A stretch of DNA of 64,000 bases from Desulfobacteraceae bacterium (GCA_011389935.1 JAABTJ010000006.1:62001-126000); one strand, 5' to 3'; counted from the stretch's first letter, positions 35,204 through 44,409 are shown. Numbers and translations are program-made. The notes: generated by a model from the letters alone, not told the origin.

Positions 35204-36994
35204 ATGTTCCCAAAAATAAAAAGCGGCGCCCGGTTGAGGCTCCATACATCCCCGTGGATCATCATCGGCTCTGCGGCCATTCTTTTCATCGTCGTGGTGG
35301 TGCTGGCATGGCAGAATTATAACCGTGAAAAAGACTACATGTCGGGTATCCTGAGCGAAAAGGGGGCCGCCATCATCATGGCGGTGGAAGCCGGGGTCCG
35401 GACAGGCATGATGCGGATGATGTGGGGCGGCGACCAGGTGCAGACGCTAATCGAGGAAACCGCGCTGCTCCCCGGCGTGCTCTATATTTCGGTAATTGAC
35501 AGCGGGGGGACGGTGCTGGCCGACAGCCGGCCCGAATATATCGCCACGGAAATTCATGACAACCCCTTTGAAAGCGTCAACGGACAGGACAAACAAGTCC
35601 AATGGCGCTTTCAGCAACTCGATAACCGGCAGCGGTCTTTTGAAGTGTACCGGTATTTCAGCCCGGCTTCCCGCGGGGATGGGCGGCGGATGATGCATCA
35701 TTCGCCGGGGCAGATGATGCACCGCGGACCCATGATGACGCGCAGGGGGGAAGAAGGAGCGTTTCCTTTCGCAGACGAGCAGGGGCAGCAGCTGATACTG
35801 GTCGGTTTGGATCCCGCTCCTTTTGAAGAAGGTCGAAAGGAAGATGTCCGCAACTCGATCGTTATATCCGGCGTTTTGATCATATTGGGGCTGGCGGGGT
35901 TTGTTTCCATGTTCTGGATGCAGAGCTACCGCCTGGCCAGGAGGTCTCTCCAGGACACCAGCGCCATTGCCGAGCAGGTGGTGACCAGCCTTCCCGTGGG
36001 GTTGATGGCAACGGACAGGGACGGCAATCTGGCCTTTTACAACAATGCCGCCGAGCGGATTACCGGCCTTGACCTGGCCGCGGCGAGGGGGATGCCGCCC
36101 GAAACGGTCTTGCCGGGTCACTTGTGCGGCGTAAAAGAGTACCTGGCGCGCGGCGAACCGGTATCTGAAATGGAAATGGAATGCGAATTTGCCGGCGGGC
36201 GGATCGTGCCGGTGAGTGTGAGCGCATCGAACATCATTAACGAGGAAGGGGATTTTGTCGGGGAAGTGATGATTATCCGGGATCTCGGAGAACTGCGGCG
36301 CCTGCAGGATGAGATCCGCCGCAATGAAAAACTGGCGGCCCTCGGCGGACTTGCGGCAGGGGTCGCCCATGAACTCCGAAATCCGTTGAGCTCCATCAAA
36401 GGGATTGCCTCCTATTACAAGAGCACATTCGAAGAGGGGAGCGAGGAGAAAAAGATGGCCGGGGTCATGATTGAGGAGGTGGATCGCTTGAGCCGCGTCA
36501 TCAGCGAGCTGCTGGAGTTCGCAAGGCCGGCAAGCCTGAGCCGGAAGGCCGCGAACATCGATGAACTGGTGGCGCATTCGGCCCGGCTGGTCTGGCAGGA
36601 GGCGGCGGCAAAAAATATCGAAATTCAGCTGGATCTCAACACCGGGGAGATGGAAGCCCGGGTCGATCCGGATCGTCTCACCCAGTGCCTTCTGAATTTA
36701 TATTTAAATGCGTTCCAGGCGATGAAGGACGGCGGCCGGTTGAGCGTTGTCAGCACCGTCAGGGACGGCGACAGCGTCGTCATCGAGGTTCGGGACAACG
36801 GGCCGGGCATCCCCGCAGAAGATCAGAGCAAAATATTCGATCCCTACTTTACCACCAAGCCAAAGGGGACCGGCCTGGGGCTGCCCATCGTCCACAAGAT
36901 CATCGAGGCCCACCAGGGGCAGGTCAAAGTCCGCAGCGCCGTCGGGCAAGGCACCGTATTCTCCATCATCCTGCCGCTGGCGGCAGAAAAATGA
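35204..36994 (+). CDS. ZraS/HydH-like envelope-stress sensor kinase with Met/His-rich periplasmic loop
   Basis: 596 residues. Membrane segments near 18-36 and 219-238 enclose a periplasmic sensor that ends in a metal-ligand-rich stretch, MMHHSPGQMMHRGPMMTRR (residues 163-181); more Met occur in MMRMMWGG near 69-76. A PAS domain (about 255-360) precedes H-box AAGVAHELRNPLSSI (His 389) and a HATPase with NLYLNAFQAM, DNGPGIP and GTGLGLPIVHKIIEAHQG. It probably detects a metal such as zinc or copper, or envelope damage. The regulator gene starts 7 bases downstream, and a ZraP-like gene follows. Confidence 0.85.
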   Translation: MFPKIKSGARLRLHTSPWIIIGSAAILFIVVVVLAWQNYNREKDYMSGILSEKGAAIIMAVEAGVRTGMMRMMWGGDQVQTLIEETALLPGVLYISVIDSGGTVLADSRPEYIATEIHDNPFESVNGQDKQVQWRFQQLDNRQRSFEVYRYFSPASRGDGRRMMHHSPGQMMHRGPMMTRRGEEGAFPFADEQGQQLILVGLDPAPFEEGRKEDVRNSIVISGVLIILGLAGFVSMFWMQSYRLARRSLQDTSAIAEQVVTSLPVGLMATDRDGNLAFYNNAAERITGLDLAAARGMPPETVLPGHLCGVKEYLARGEPVSEMEMECEFAGGRIVPVSVSASNIINEEGDFVGEVMIIRDLGELRRLQDEIRRNEKLAALGGLAAGVAHELRNPLSSIKGIASYYKSTFEEGSEEKKMAGVMIEEVDRLSRVISELLEFARPASLSRKAANIDELVAHSARLVWQEAAAKNIEIQLDLNTGEMEARVDPDRLTQCLLNLYLNAFQAMKDGGRLSVVSTVRDGDSVVIEVRDNGPGIPAEDQSKIFDPYFTTKPKGTGLGLPIVHKIIEAHQGQVKVRSAVGQGTVFSIILPLAAEK

Positions 36995-37001
36995 GGTGGT
37001 T

Positions 37002-38387
37002 ATGACAAGTCAAAACCCGGCGCATGTTCTGATCGTCGATGACGATGAAAATCATTTGAAAACCCTTGAGACCATCGTTTCAAAATGGGGATATCGGGTT
37101 TCCGTGGCCGATGACGGCGACAAGGCGGTCGAAAGCGTGCAAAAGCGCCCCTATGACCTGATTCTGATGGACGTCCGGATGGTGCGGATGGGCGGCATCG
37201 AGGCCATGGAGCGCATCAATGCGTATAACCCGGCCATACCCATTCTTATCATGACCGCTTATTCATCGGTTGATTCGGCGGTCGAGGCGCTTAAAGCCGG
37301 GGCATACGATTACCTGACAAAACCGCTGGACTTCGAGGCGCTCCAGCACAGAATGGCCCTTGCACTGGAACATACCGGCCTGAAATCGGAAAACGAGGCT
37401 TTGAAGTCAAGGCTTTCCGCCGGATATGAACTCGACAACATCATTGGAAAAAGCCGGCCGATGAAAGCGCTGGTGGATATGATGGCCATGGTCGCTCCTT
37501 CCGAGGCCACCGTTTTAATTACCGGGGAATCCGGCACGGGAAAAGAGCTCATCGCCAAATCCATCCATCACAACAGCCCCCGCAAAGACAATCCGATGGT
37601 GGTTGTCAATTGCGCCGCCCTTACCGAGACGCTTCTGGAATCCGAGCTTTTCGGCCATGAAAAGGGTGCTTTCACAGGCGCGGACAGGCGCCGCGAAGGC
37701 CGCTTCATGCAGGCCCATACGGGTACGATTTTTCTCGATGAAATCAGCGAAACGTCCGCTGCGATGCAGGCCAAGCTGCTCCGGGTGATCCAGGAAAAGG
37801 AAATCCAGCGGGTCGGCGGCGGGGAAACCTTGCGCGTGGATGTGCGCATTGTTGCCGCCACCAACCGGAATCTTGAAGAACTGGTCGAAAAGGGGGCGTT
37901 TCGCCAGGACCTTTTTTACCGGTTGAACGTGGTCGGGCTCCGCATTCCGCCTCTTCGTGAACGGGTCGATGATATCCCGCTGCTGGCCAGTCATTTCCTG
38001 GAAGTCTATGCGAAGAAAAACCGCAGGCGGGTCAAGGGATTTTCGCCGCTGGCAATGGACATGCTGCTGAACTACCCTTGGCCCGGCAACGTGCGGGAGC
38101 TTGAAAACACCATTGAACGTGCGGTGATTCTTCTGCCGGATGAGTATATTACCGAAAAGGAGCTCCCCTCCAATATTGTCGACGCCTATGGAGAAAAACG
38201 TGCATGGGCGGCCCCTCCGCCGGTGGGGGACCCGGTTGCCGCCGGCCGTTCCCTGGAGGAAATCGAAAAAGAAGCGATTCTGGCCACCCTGCAGGACTGC
38301 GGCGGCAACAAAAGTGAAACCGCCCGAAAGCTCGGCATCAACCGTAAGACCCTCCACAAAAAAGTAAAAGACTACGGTATTGATTGA
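37002..38387 (+). CDS. ZraR/HydG-like sigma-54-dependent response regulator
   Basis: 461 residues. Receiver with D13-D15 and phospho-acceptor D57 (LILMDVRMVRMG). AAA+ domain with Walker A GESGTGKE, GAFTGA and GTIFLDEISE. C-terminal Fis-type helix-turn-helix GNKSETARKLGINRKTLHKKV. The ATG at 37002 follows GAGGTGG; an in-frame extension upstream lies wholly inside the kinase gene and is not protein-like. Paired direct repeats and a sigma-54 promoter lie between this gene and the ZraP-like gene, its expected target. Confidence 0.92.
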   Translation: MTSQNPAHVLIVDDDENHLKTLETIVSKWGYRVSVADDGDKAVESVQKRPYDLILMDVRMVRMGGIEAMERINAYNPAIPILIMTAYSSVDSAVEALKAGAYDYLTKPLDFEALQHRMALALEHTGLKSENEALKSRLSAGYELDNIIGKSRPMKALVDMMAMVAPSEATVLITGESGTGKELIAKSIHHNSPRKDNPMVVVNCAALTETLLESELFGHEKGAFTGADRRREGRFMQAHTGTIFLDEISETSAAMQAKLLRVIQEKEIQRVGGGETLRVDVRIVAATNRNLEELVEKGAFRQDLFYRLNVVGLRIPPLRERVDDIPLLASHFLEVYAKKNRRRVKGFSPLAMDMLLNYPWPGNVRELENTIERAVILLPDEYITEKELPSNIVDAYGEKRAWAAPPPVGDPVAAGRSLEEIEKEAILATLQDCGGNKSETARKLGINRKTLHKKVKDYGID

Positions 38388-38422
38388 TACGCCACGGTCA
38401 AGCCGGTACCGGGTTGTCCCTT

Positions 38423-38475
38423 TTTGCCCCACCCCTCCCTCGACCACGGATTCAACCGGGTAATTTTGCCCCACT
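38423..38475 (+). promoter_or_regulatory. Paired direct repeats, candidate ZraR-like activator sites
   Basis: TTTTGCCCCAC occurs at 38423-38433 and again at 38465-38475, start-to-start 42 bases (four helical turns). Each copy is preceded by ACCGGGT. They lie about 107-160 bases upstream of the -24 element at 38582, the standard enhancer position for NtrC-family activators. Confidence 0.6.
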
Positions 38476-38581
38476 TTTTGGTTGTTCGGGAGGGGCCCTG
38501 CCTGCCCGCTGCATTGTTTTACATTGCTATATGCTTTGATATTAATATGTTGTATTCTTTTTAAGCAATTATTCTCCATTC

Positions 38582-38597
38582 TGGCATCACCATTGCA
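38582..38597 (+). promoter_or_regulatory. Sigma-54 (-24/-12) promoter of the ZraP-like gene
   Basis: TGGCATCACCATTGCA fits TGGCAY-N5-TTGCW exactly. Transcription would start near 38608 and give a leader of about 85 bases to the ATG at 38694. Confidence 0.82.
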
Positions 38598-38693
38598 ATA
38601 TAAATACGCAAAGCCCAGCGGGTTTTCAAAAGCGGCCGCTTTTTACAGGGGAAAAAGGAAATAAACCAATCAGAACCAAAATGGAGGCACAAA

Positions 38694-39158
38694 ATGAGAC
38701 GAAATATAAAAGGAATTATTGTATTGACGATTGCAGCGGTTTTTGGGCTCAGCGCACTCGCATTTGCCGGATGGGGCGGCATGCCCGGACCGGGTATGCA
38801 TCGCGGCGGCGGCCCCGGATATCATCACCAGGGATATTACGGAAATGTTTCGCCGGAAGAAAGCGCACAGTTTGAGCAGCAGTGGGCGGAGTTTTATAAT
38901 GAAACCGCAGAGACGCGCCAGCAGCTTCAGGAAAAGCAGCTGGCCCTGAGAGCTGAACTGGCAAAGCAAAGTCCGGATGCGGACAGGGCGTTGACGCTGC
39001 AGCGCGAGATTTCGGCGCTTCGGGGTGAAATGGACCAGAAGCGGCTGGAATATGACATCCAGGCCGGCGGCGTCTCGACCGGCTACGGCCGCGGCGGAAG
39101 AGGTGCGGCCCCCATGAGAGGCTACGGCGCTCGTGGCGGCGGATTTTGCGGGTGGTAA
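38694..39158 (+). CDS. ZraP-like periplasmic chaperone (Spy/CpxP superfamily)
   Basis: 154 residues. A signal peptide (MRRNIKGIIVLTIAAVFGLS, cleavage probably after AFA near residue 24) leads into a Gly/His/Met-rich segment (PGMHRGGGPGYHHQGYY) that could bind metal. A long helical, Gln/Glu-rich core with the family LTxxQ-type heptads follows (EQQWAEFYNETAETRQQLQE; ADRALTLQREISALRGEM). The C-terminus is Gly/Arg-rich and ends in FCGW. It follows TGGAGG and a sigma-54 promoter directly after a ZraS-ZraR-like pair, which makes it the effector of that system. It would protect envelope proteins or buffer metal. Confidence 0.82.
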   Translation: MRRNIKGIIVLTIAAVFGLSALAFAGWGGMPGPGMHRGGGPGYHHQGYYGNVSPEESAQFEQQWAEFYNETAETRQQLQEKQLALRAELAKQSPDADRALTLQREISALRGEMDQKRLEYDIQAGGVSTGYGRGGRGAAPMRGYGARGGGFCGW

Positions 39159-39170
39159 GCATCAATAAAG

Positions 39171-40892
39171 CTACACATGTGAAACGGGGCGGCTTCGGCC
39201 GCCCTCGTTTTTTACGAAGTTCCTGCCCGAAGTAGCATCCTCTCTTGCCGCTCCTCTTGCCGGGGCGAATCGCCGGATATGGTGGCGCCGGAGGGCAAGC
39301 TCTGCAGAAGGCAGGCTGTTTTCCATGACAAACAGCCTGTCCAGCCCCACAATGGAGAACAGTCTCCGCACTTTTCCCTGCATACCGCAGAGAATGAGAA
39401 TCCGGTCCCCGCCCGAGACATGCCGGTGCAGCTTTACAAGGAACCGGATGCCGGCGCTGTCCATGAACGCAAGGTCTGCCAGGTTTATGATGGCATCCTT
39501 GTCCGAGACCTGTTCCAGTATAATTTCTGCATTGATATCCATAAGTTCCGCTGCATCAAGTTTGCCGTAGAGATTCAAGACCACGGCATTGCTGCGAATC
39601 AGGGACAGGTAGTAGAAGGAAGAATTCGATACCCGTTGCCGGATGGTTTCAACAATATCGAAAAGGCTTTGCATTATTCGATCTTCAAAAAAATCAATCG
39701 TTTTTGTCAGTTTAAAAAAGTGGTAAATTTTCGGTTTCACCCCCGTAAGAAATATTTCCCGCTTTTCCGCGGACGAAGCCCGGCAAAGGCCCATCAGCAG
39801 GCCAAGGCCGGAGGAGTCCATGAAGTTGACGCGGGAGAAGTCGAGGACGACTTTCGGAGCGATCTGCGACATTTTCCGTATTTTTGCACGGATGTCTTCC
39901 GTAACGGATGCATCCAGGGGATCGGGCATTGAAATGACTTTGATCGACAGTCCCCGCAAGGTTTTCGGCGAGGCGCTTTTGATCGATGGAATCGTTGACG
40001 GCTGGTGGCGGAAACTGAACACGGCCTGATTGTATTTTTGATATAGCACAAGGGGGAGCAACAAAAGGCCGAGCTGGACGTAATGATGATACATCCGTTG
40101 TGCAAAACCGTTGTAAAACGATTGCTTTTCGATGTTCAGATGCCCCTCCGCACCGGGTTTTCCGCCGGCATATCGGATTTTCCGTGCAGCCCGGTGAATT
40201 TCACCGGTCCCCGACACCAGCAGTATGACCGGCACATGGATACGGTTTTTCGATTGTTCGAACCATGCGGCCAGATCCGGATTGTTGATGTCGATTATGA
40301 GGAAATCGGCGCCGGCGCTGTTGACGTATTCATGCATGGATTCAAGAAGGATCGCGTACGGGATTGAAGCGGGGGAGCGGCCGGTATCCGAAACGTCCTG
40401 CCCATTGATGGCGCACCCGTCCGCATCGGGAAGCTCCGGCCGGGTCAGGGTGAAGCCATCGTAGCGAATATCCGTTTTTGAAGATTGCTTTGGGGCGGGT
40501 GATTTTTGAAGCAGCAGCGTCGATTTTCCGGCCGAAAGGGCGGTTTCAAGGAAATGATGAAAAAAACCGGCGGCGGAAATTCGTTTTTTCAGTTTTATGC
40601 CCAGAATCCGGGAGGCCCAAACCACCGGAAGGCCCACAGGTATCATCAGGTCCGCACTGCGCAGCGTGTTTATCTGGAAACCGGCTTTTTTTATGGGCGT
40701 TGCTTCTCCGGCCGGTATTTTATGCGCGGACTTCCGAAGGCGCATGATGGTTTCGGCGGTTACGGCAACGGCCATGCGGGGCCGGCCGTCTTCGTCATAT
40801 GCCCGGGCCATGGAAAACAGGCGGGAAATCGTTTCTTCCATGTCCAGGTTGTCGACCGGAACGCCCAGTATCACAATGGAATCGCTGTTCAT
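39171..40892 (-). CDS. Degenerate WecG/TagA-like domain fused to two STAS domains
   Basis: 573 residues. Residues about 5-275 follow the WecG/TagA/CpsF fold (ILGVPVDNLDMEETISRLF; ADLMIPVGLPVVWASRILG), but the catalytic Asp of the usual PDG motif is Val86, and the upstream NAE is TAE, so sugar transfer is doubtful. Two STAS domains follow, near 320-410 and 430-520, with phosphorylatable Ser in NFMDSSGLG and AFMDSAGIR, as in anti-sigma-factor antagonists. It lies 97 bases after the receiver-PP2C-HATPase gene, the natural kinase/phosphatase for STAS proteins; a GC hairpin (40933-40950) sits in the gap. Its last codons overlap the terminator of the convergent ZraP-like gene. Confidence 0.7.
   Translation of the reverse strand: MNSDSIVILGVPVDNLDMEETISRLFSMARAYDEDGRPRMAVAVTAETIMRLRKSAHKIPAGEATPIKKAGFQINTLRSADLMIPVGLPVVWASRILGIKLKKRISAAGFFHHFLETALSAGKSTLLLQKSPAPKQSSKTDIRYDGFTLTRPELPDADGCAINGQDVSDTGRSPASIPYAILLESMHEYVNSAGADFLIIDINNPDLAAWFEQSKNRIHVPVILLVSGTGEIHRAARKIRYAGGKPGAEGHLNIEKQSFYNGFAQRMYHHYVQLGLLLLPLVLYQKYNQAVFSFRHQPSTIPSIKSASPKTLRGLSIKVISMPDPLDASVTEDIRAKIRKMSQIAPKVVLDFSRVNFMDSSGLGLLMGLCRASSAEKREIFLTGVKPKIYHFFKLTKTIDFFEDRIMQSLFDIVETIRQRVSNSSFYYLSLIRSNAVVLNLYGKLDAAELMDINAEIILEQVSDKDAIINLADLAFMDSAGIRFLVKLHRHVSGGDRILILCGMQGKVRRLFSIVGLDRLFVMENSLPSAELALRRHHIRRFAPARGAAREDATSGRNFVKNEGGRSRPVSHV
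39187..39213 (+). terminator. Rho-independent terminator of the ZraP-like gene
   Basis: GGGCGGC-TTCG-GCCGCCC is a perfect 7-bp stem with a UUCG tetraloop, followed by TCGTTTTTTT. It lies 29 bases after the ZraP-like stop and inside the 3' coding end of the convergent STAS gene. Confidence 0.85.
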
Positions 40893-40989
40893 GAATGGTT
40901 TTTCTTTCTGGTTGATGGAAGGGGCCGGGTCGCCGCCCCCTTATGGGCGGTATCGGCCATCCCATACTGTTCTTACTGAAAAGTGCGCG

Positions 40990-42669
40990 TTAATCGGATG
41001 CACCCCATGCAAACTTCAAGCGCGTGCAATTTTTCCCATGGGTTTCATCGCGAAAATAACTGATCTCGTCCGCCGTTTGTGCGATGATGAAGCATCCCCT
41101 GCCGTTTTCCCGGTTTCCGTCCAACACAGGGGCGGGAACGTCCGCCGGATCAAAATTCTCACCGCTGTCCCGGAATTCGAGTTCCAGGCAGTCGTCAAAG
41201 GCTACGGCAAGGACTTCAATTTGTTTATCGGTTTTGAGGTGATAGGCGTGTTTGATAATATTGGCAACGACTTCCACGGCCGCTATTTCAATTCCGGCCA
41301 ACCGGTCCTCATCCACCGCCACCGGTAAACATTTGCAGAAACGAATGACAAACGTCCTGACGTCACTGATCTGTTGAAGGTCGCTGCCGATTTCCAGCCT
41401 TTCCCGGCCGAGCACCTTTTTTGGGCAGGCAGGTGCGGTGATGCGCACGGCAACGCACGTGAAATCATCCCTGAAAATCTCCGTTTCCGTAAATTCGGAG
41501 AGTTTTCGGCGTATTCCGGCGGCCAGAATTTCGGGTGATTGATGAGGGGCATGCGCTTCGACATAGTTCACCAGCCGGGTTTCCTCAAAGAGCTCCCCTT
41601 CGGGGTTTTTGGCTTCGGTTACCCCGTCCGAGTAAAACAAGAAAAGATCCCCCGGCGAAAAATCGGCTTGAAATTGTCGAAATCCCCAGGGTTCAGGAAA
41701 GCCCAGCGGCATGTTGGCACCGCGCAGCAGATTGATGCTCTTTTCCGCATGGCGGTAGTGAATGGTACGGACATGGCCGCAATCGACAAAGAGAAAACGG
41801 TTTTTTTCCATTTCAAAGCGGCCGTAGCAAAGGGTGACAAACGTTTCAAAACGCTCCATCTGGGCAATCATGTGGTCGTGGACGGCGCCAACAAGATGGT
41901 CGGGTTCCGGTATGCGCTGTAGCGGTAAAGACGCGGCGGCATCATTTATCACCTTTAGAAATGCGCTTTTCAGGGCCGCCCCGATGAAGGCTGCCATAAT
42001 TCCTTTTCCCATGACATCCGCTATGACAACATCCAGAACAGACGGACTTTGGCGGATAAAGTCGATAAAATCCCCGTCTATCTGTTGCGACGGGATGGCA
42101 ATATGTGCAATATCCAGTCCTTCAAAATTTTCCGGCGGCTTTCCCAAAAGCAGGGATTGTTGTATTTGCGAGGCGATGAATAGCTGGTGCTGCCGCTCGT
42201 GGGCCAGTTTCTGCTCGGTTTCCCGCAGGCGTTTTGACTGGGCGAAAGAATCCACGGCTTTTCCGACCAGGGCAATAAGCTGTTTGGCGTTGAAGGGTTT
42301 GGTCACGTAATCCAGGGCGCCCTGTTTCATGGCTTCCACCGCGTTGGCAATGTTTTCACTTGCCGTGAGCATTATGGGGGAGAGATCCGGGAACGCCTTC
42401 TGTATGTGGCGCAGGCATTCCATGCCGTCGATATCGGGCATTTTCAGGTCTACGACCGCGGCGGAGATGCTGTTCGAAAGCCGGTTGATGGCTTCCCGGC
42501 CGTTTTTGGCAGTTATGACCGAGTATCCGGCCGCCTCCAGCTTTTTACGCAGGAGAAGGCGGGTGCCGGCATCGTCGTCCGCGACCAGTACCCGCGCCGG
42601 ATTCCGGTATTTTTCGGGATCGGCTGGATTCCCGTCTGCATCCAGAACGCTTGAATTCTCAATATTCAC
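40990..42669 (-). CDS. Receiver-PP2C phosphatase-HATPase protein (RsbU/RsbW-type)
   Basis: 559 residues, three modules. The receiver (about 25-145) has VADDDAGT and acceptor Asp in AAVVDLKMPDIDG. The SpoIIE-type PP2C phosphatase (about 180-410) has QQIDGDFIDF, VVIADVMGKGIMAAF, FYSDGVTEA and FRDDFTCVAV, all metal-binding Asp present. A C-terminal HATPase of the anti-sigma kinase type (about 430-555) has AAVEVVANIIKHAYH and GRGCFIIAQTADEI. One protein could both phosphorylate and dephosphorylate a STAS partner under receiver control. It lies 5 bases after the acyl-CoA synthetase gene and upstream of the tandem-STAS gene. Confidence 0.9.
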   Translation of the reverse strand: MNIENSSVLDADGNPADPEKYRNPARVLVADDDAGTRLLLRKKLEAAGYSVITAKNGREAINRLSNSISAAVVDLKMPDIDGMECLRHIQKAFPDLSPIMLTASENIANAVEAMKQGALDYVTKPFNAKQLIALVGKAVDSFAQSKRLRETEQKLAHERQHQLFIASQIQQSLLLGKPPENFEGLDIAHIAIPSQQIDGDFIDFIRQSPSVLDVVIADVMGKGIMAAFIGAALKSAFLKVINDAAASLPLQRIPEPDHLVGAVHDHMIAQMERFETFVTLCYGRFEMEKNRFLFVDCGHVRTIHYRHAEKSINLLRGANMPLGFPEPWGFRQFQADFSPGDLFLFYSDGVTEAKNPEGELFEETRLVNYVEAHAPHQSPEILAAGIRRKLSEFTETEIFRDDFTCVAVRITAPACPKKVLGRERLEIGSDLQQISDVRTFVIRFCKCLPVAVDEDRLAGIEIAAVEVVANIIKHAYHLKTDKQIEVLAVAFDDCLELEFRDSGENFDPADVPAPVLDGNRENGRGCFIIAQTADEISYFRDETHGKNCTRLKFAWGASD

Positions 42670-42674
42670 AATAA

Positions 42675-44408
42675 TCAGTCTTTCATGTTTCTCGGTTCGC
42701 CGCCGGGAAGCCCCAGTTCCCTTGCGCGCAGGACGCGCCGCAGCAACTTGCCGCTCCGGGTTCTCGGAAGCGACGCCATAAATTCCACTTCTTCGACGAT
42801 CAGGTCGGCCGCCAGGTTTCCTTTGAGGAAGGCTTTGATCTCGTAGGAAAGGCGCGAAGACTTCATATACCCCTCGGAAAGGGTGATAAAGGCCTTCAGG
42901 CGGGAAAGGGCGTCGCCCGGTTGTGCGCCCTTGGCGATGACCGCCGCCTCGGACACCGCCGGATGCATGCAGAGAAGCTGTTCGATTTCAAAGGGCCCCA
43001 TCAGCTTGTTGTCGCCTGCTTTCAACAGGTCGTCATGCCGTCCGTGGTGGTAAAAATACCCCTCCTCATCCTGCAGGGCGATATCCCCGGTTAAAAACCA
43101 TCCGTTATCGGAAAAAAAGGTTTCGTATCGTCTCGGATCATGGAATATCCCTGTCATCATCCCCGGCCAGCCCGATGCAAGGGCCAGTTCCCCGATCGAC
43201 AGGGGCGGAAATGGTTTGCCGTTTTCATCCAGGATGGCTGCTGCCATGCCTGGCAGGGGGCGCCCCATGGAACCGGGCTTTATATCCGAGCCCGGCGTAT
43301 TTGCAATGCAGACGATCCCCGTTTCCGTCATCCACCAGGTATCGTGGGGCGTACGCTTCAGATGCTTGCGGCACCAGTAGATGACGTCCGGAACAAGCGG
43401 CGCCCCCACCGTGACAATATGCAGAAGGGCCGAAAAATCAAACCGTGTCGGCAGGTCTTCCCCGGCGGCCATTAATTCGTTCAGAATGCGCGGGGTAGTG
43501 TACCAGGCGGACACCCGGTACTTTTCAAGGAGATGATACCACTTTGCCGCGGTAAACCCCTCCCCGACCACGAGGCTCGTTATTCCGTGAAGCCACGGTG
43601 CGTATGCCCCGTAAACGGCACCGGTCACCCATGCCGGATCCGCATCCGTCCAGAGCAGGGTGTCGGGTTTTACGTCAAACACCCATTCGGCCGTCGTATA
43701 AATGCCGGTCATATCCCCGTGGCAGTGGATGATCCCCTTGGGGGGGCGCGTGGATCCGGATGTGAATATCATGTAGAGGGGGGTGCTTTTCGGGAAATAG
43801 CGGAGGACATGCTCCGAAGGCATTTGTGCGGCAATGTCCGGGGCGATGATCTCTTTCGGGAAAAGACCTGGTGCCGGACCGTTCTGCAGAAATAGGGCAT
43901 CAATCTCCGAGGCGGACCCCGAAGGCAATTTTTCAACAAGATCGGGGGTGGTCAACACGCCTTTCGGGGCGATTCCGGCGACCCGCCCTTCGACCTCATA
44001 TGGGGTTGACGTGGGGAAGACCGGGCAGAAGAGTACCCCGATCCGGGCGCAGGCAGCCATGGCAAACCATATTTCCGGGCATGCCGGCATAAAGACCATG
44101 AGGCGGTCTCCCCTGGTAAAGCCGTATTTTTCAAGCATCCGGGCCCATCTGCAGGAGATGCCCCTGAGCTCCCCGTATGTCCAGGTCCGCCGGCAATTTT
44201 TGGATTCGAAAATCAGTGCAAGATGGTCACGGGTAGACGGATTTTCCGCCCACCGGTCGATGGAGGCGGCGATAATATTGCAATTGTCCTCTCCGTCGGG
44301 ATAAAACCGGCTTTCAATATCCTTCCAGGAAAAGGAGGCGCAAGTTTTTTCGTAGTCGCACAGGTTCGCCGTTTCCGGATACTGTGCCGGAATTCTGGCT
44401 TTTATCAT
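42675..44408 (-). CDS. AMP-forming acyl-CoA (acetyl-CoA-type) synthetase
   Basis: 577 residues. Adenylation motifs: YMIFTSGSTRPPKGIIH (P-loop), WWMTETGIVC, TGDIALQDEEGYFYHHGRHDD, and the C-terminal LPRTRSGKLLRRVL. The last is the PX4GK signature, whose Lys (about 554) is the residue switched off by acetylation in this family. It activates a short carboxylate, probably acetate or a close relative, to acyl-CoA through acyl-AMP. The ATG at 44408 begins one base after the stop of the deacetylase gene, matching an acuC-like partnership. The exact acid is not readable. Confidence 0.88.
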   Translation of the reverse strand: MIKARIPAQYPETANLCDYEKTCASFSWKDIESRFYPDGEDNCNIIAASIDRWAENPSTRDHLALIFESKNCRRTWTYGELRGISCRWARMLEKYGFTRGDRLMVFMPACPEIWFAMAACARIGVLFCPVFPTSTPYEVEGRVAGIAPKGVLTTPDLVEKLPSGSASEIDALFLQNGPAPGLFPKEIIAPDIAAQMPSEHVLRYFPKSTPLYMIFTSGSTRPPKGIIHCHGDMTGIYTTAEWVFDVKPDTLLWTDADPAWVTGAVYGAYAPWLHGITSLVVGEGFTAAKWYHLLEKYRVSAWYTTPRILNELMAAGEDLPTRFDFSALLHIVTVGAPLVPDVIYWCRKHLKRTPHDTWWMTETGIVCIANTPGSDIKPGSMGRPLPGMAAAILDENGKPFPPLSIGELALASGWPGMMTGIFHDPRRYETFFSDNGWFLTGDIALQDEEGYFYHHGRHDDLLKAGDNKLMGPFEIEQLLCMHPAVSEAAVIAKGAQPGDALSRLKAFITLSEGYMKSSRLSYEIKAFLKGNLAADLIVEEVEFMASLPRTRSGKLLRRVLRARELGLPGGEPRNMKD

Positions 44409-44409
44409 G

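Noticed and set aside
36747-37001. N-terminal extension of the ZraR-like regulator
   Set aside because: It lies entirely within the kinase HATPase coding region in another frame; the ATG at 37002 has a good ribosome site and begins the receiver.
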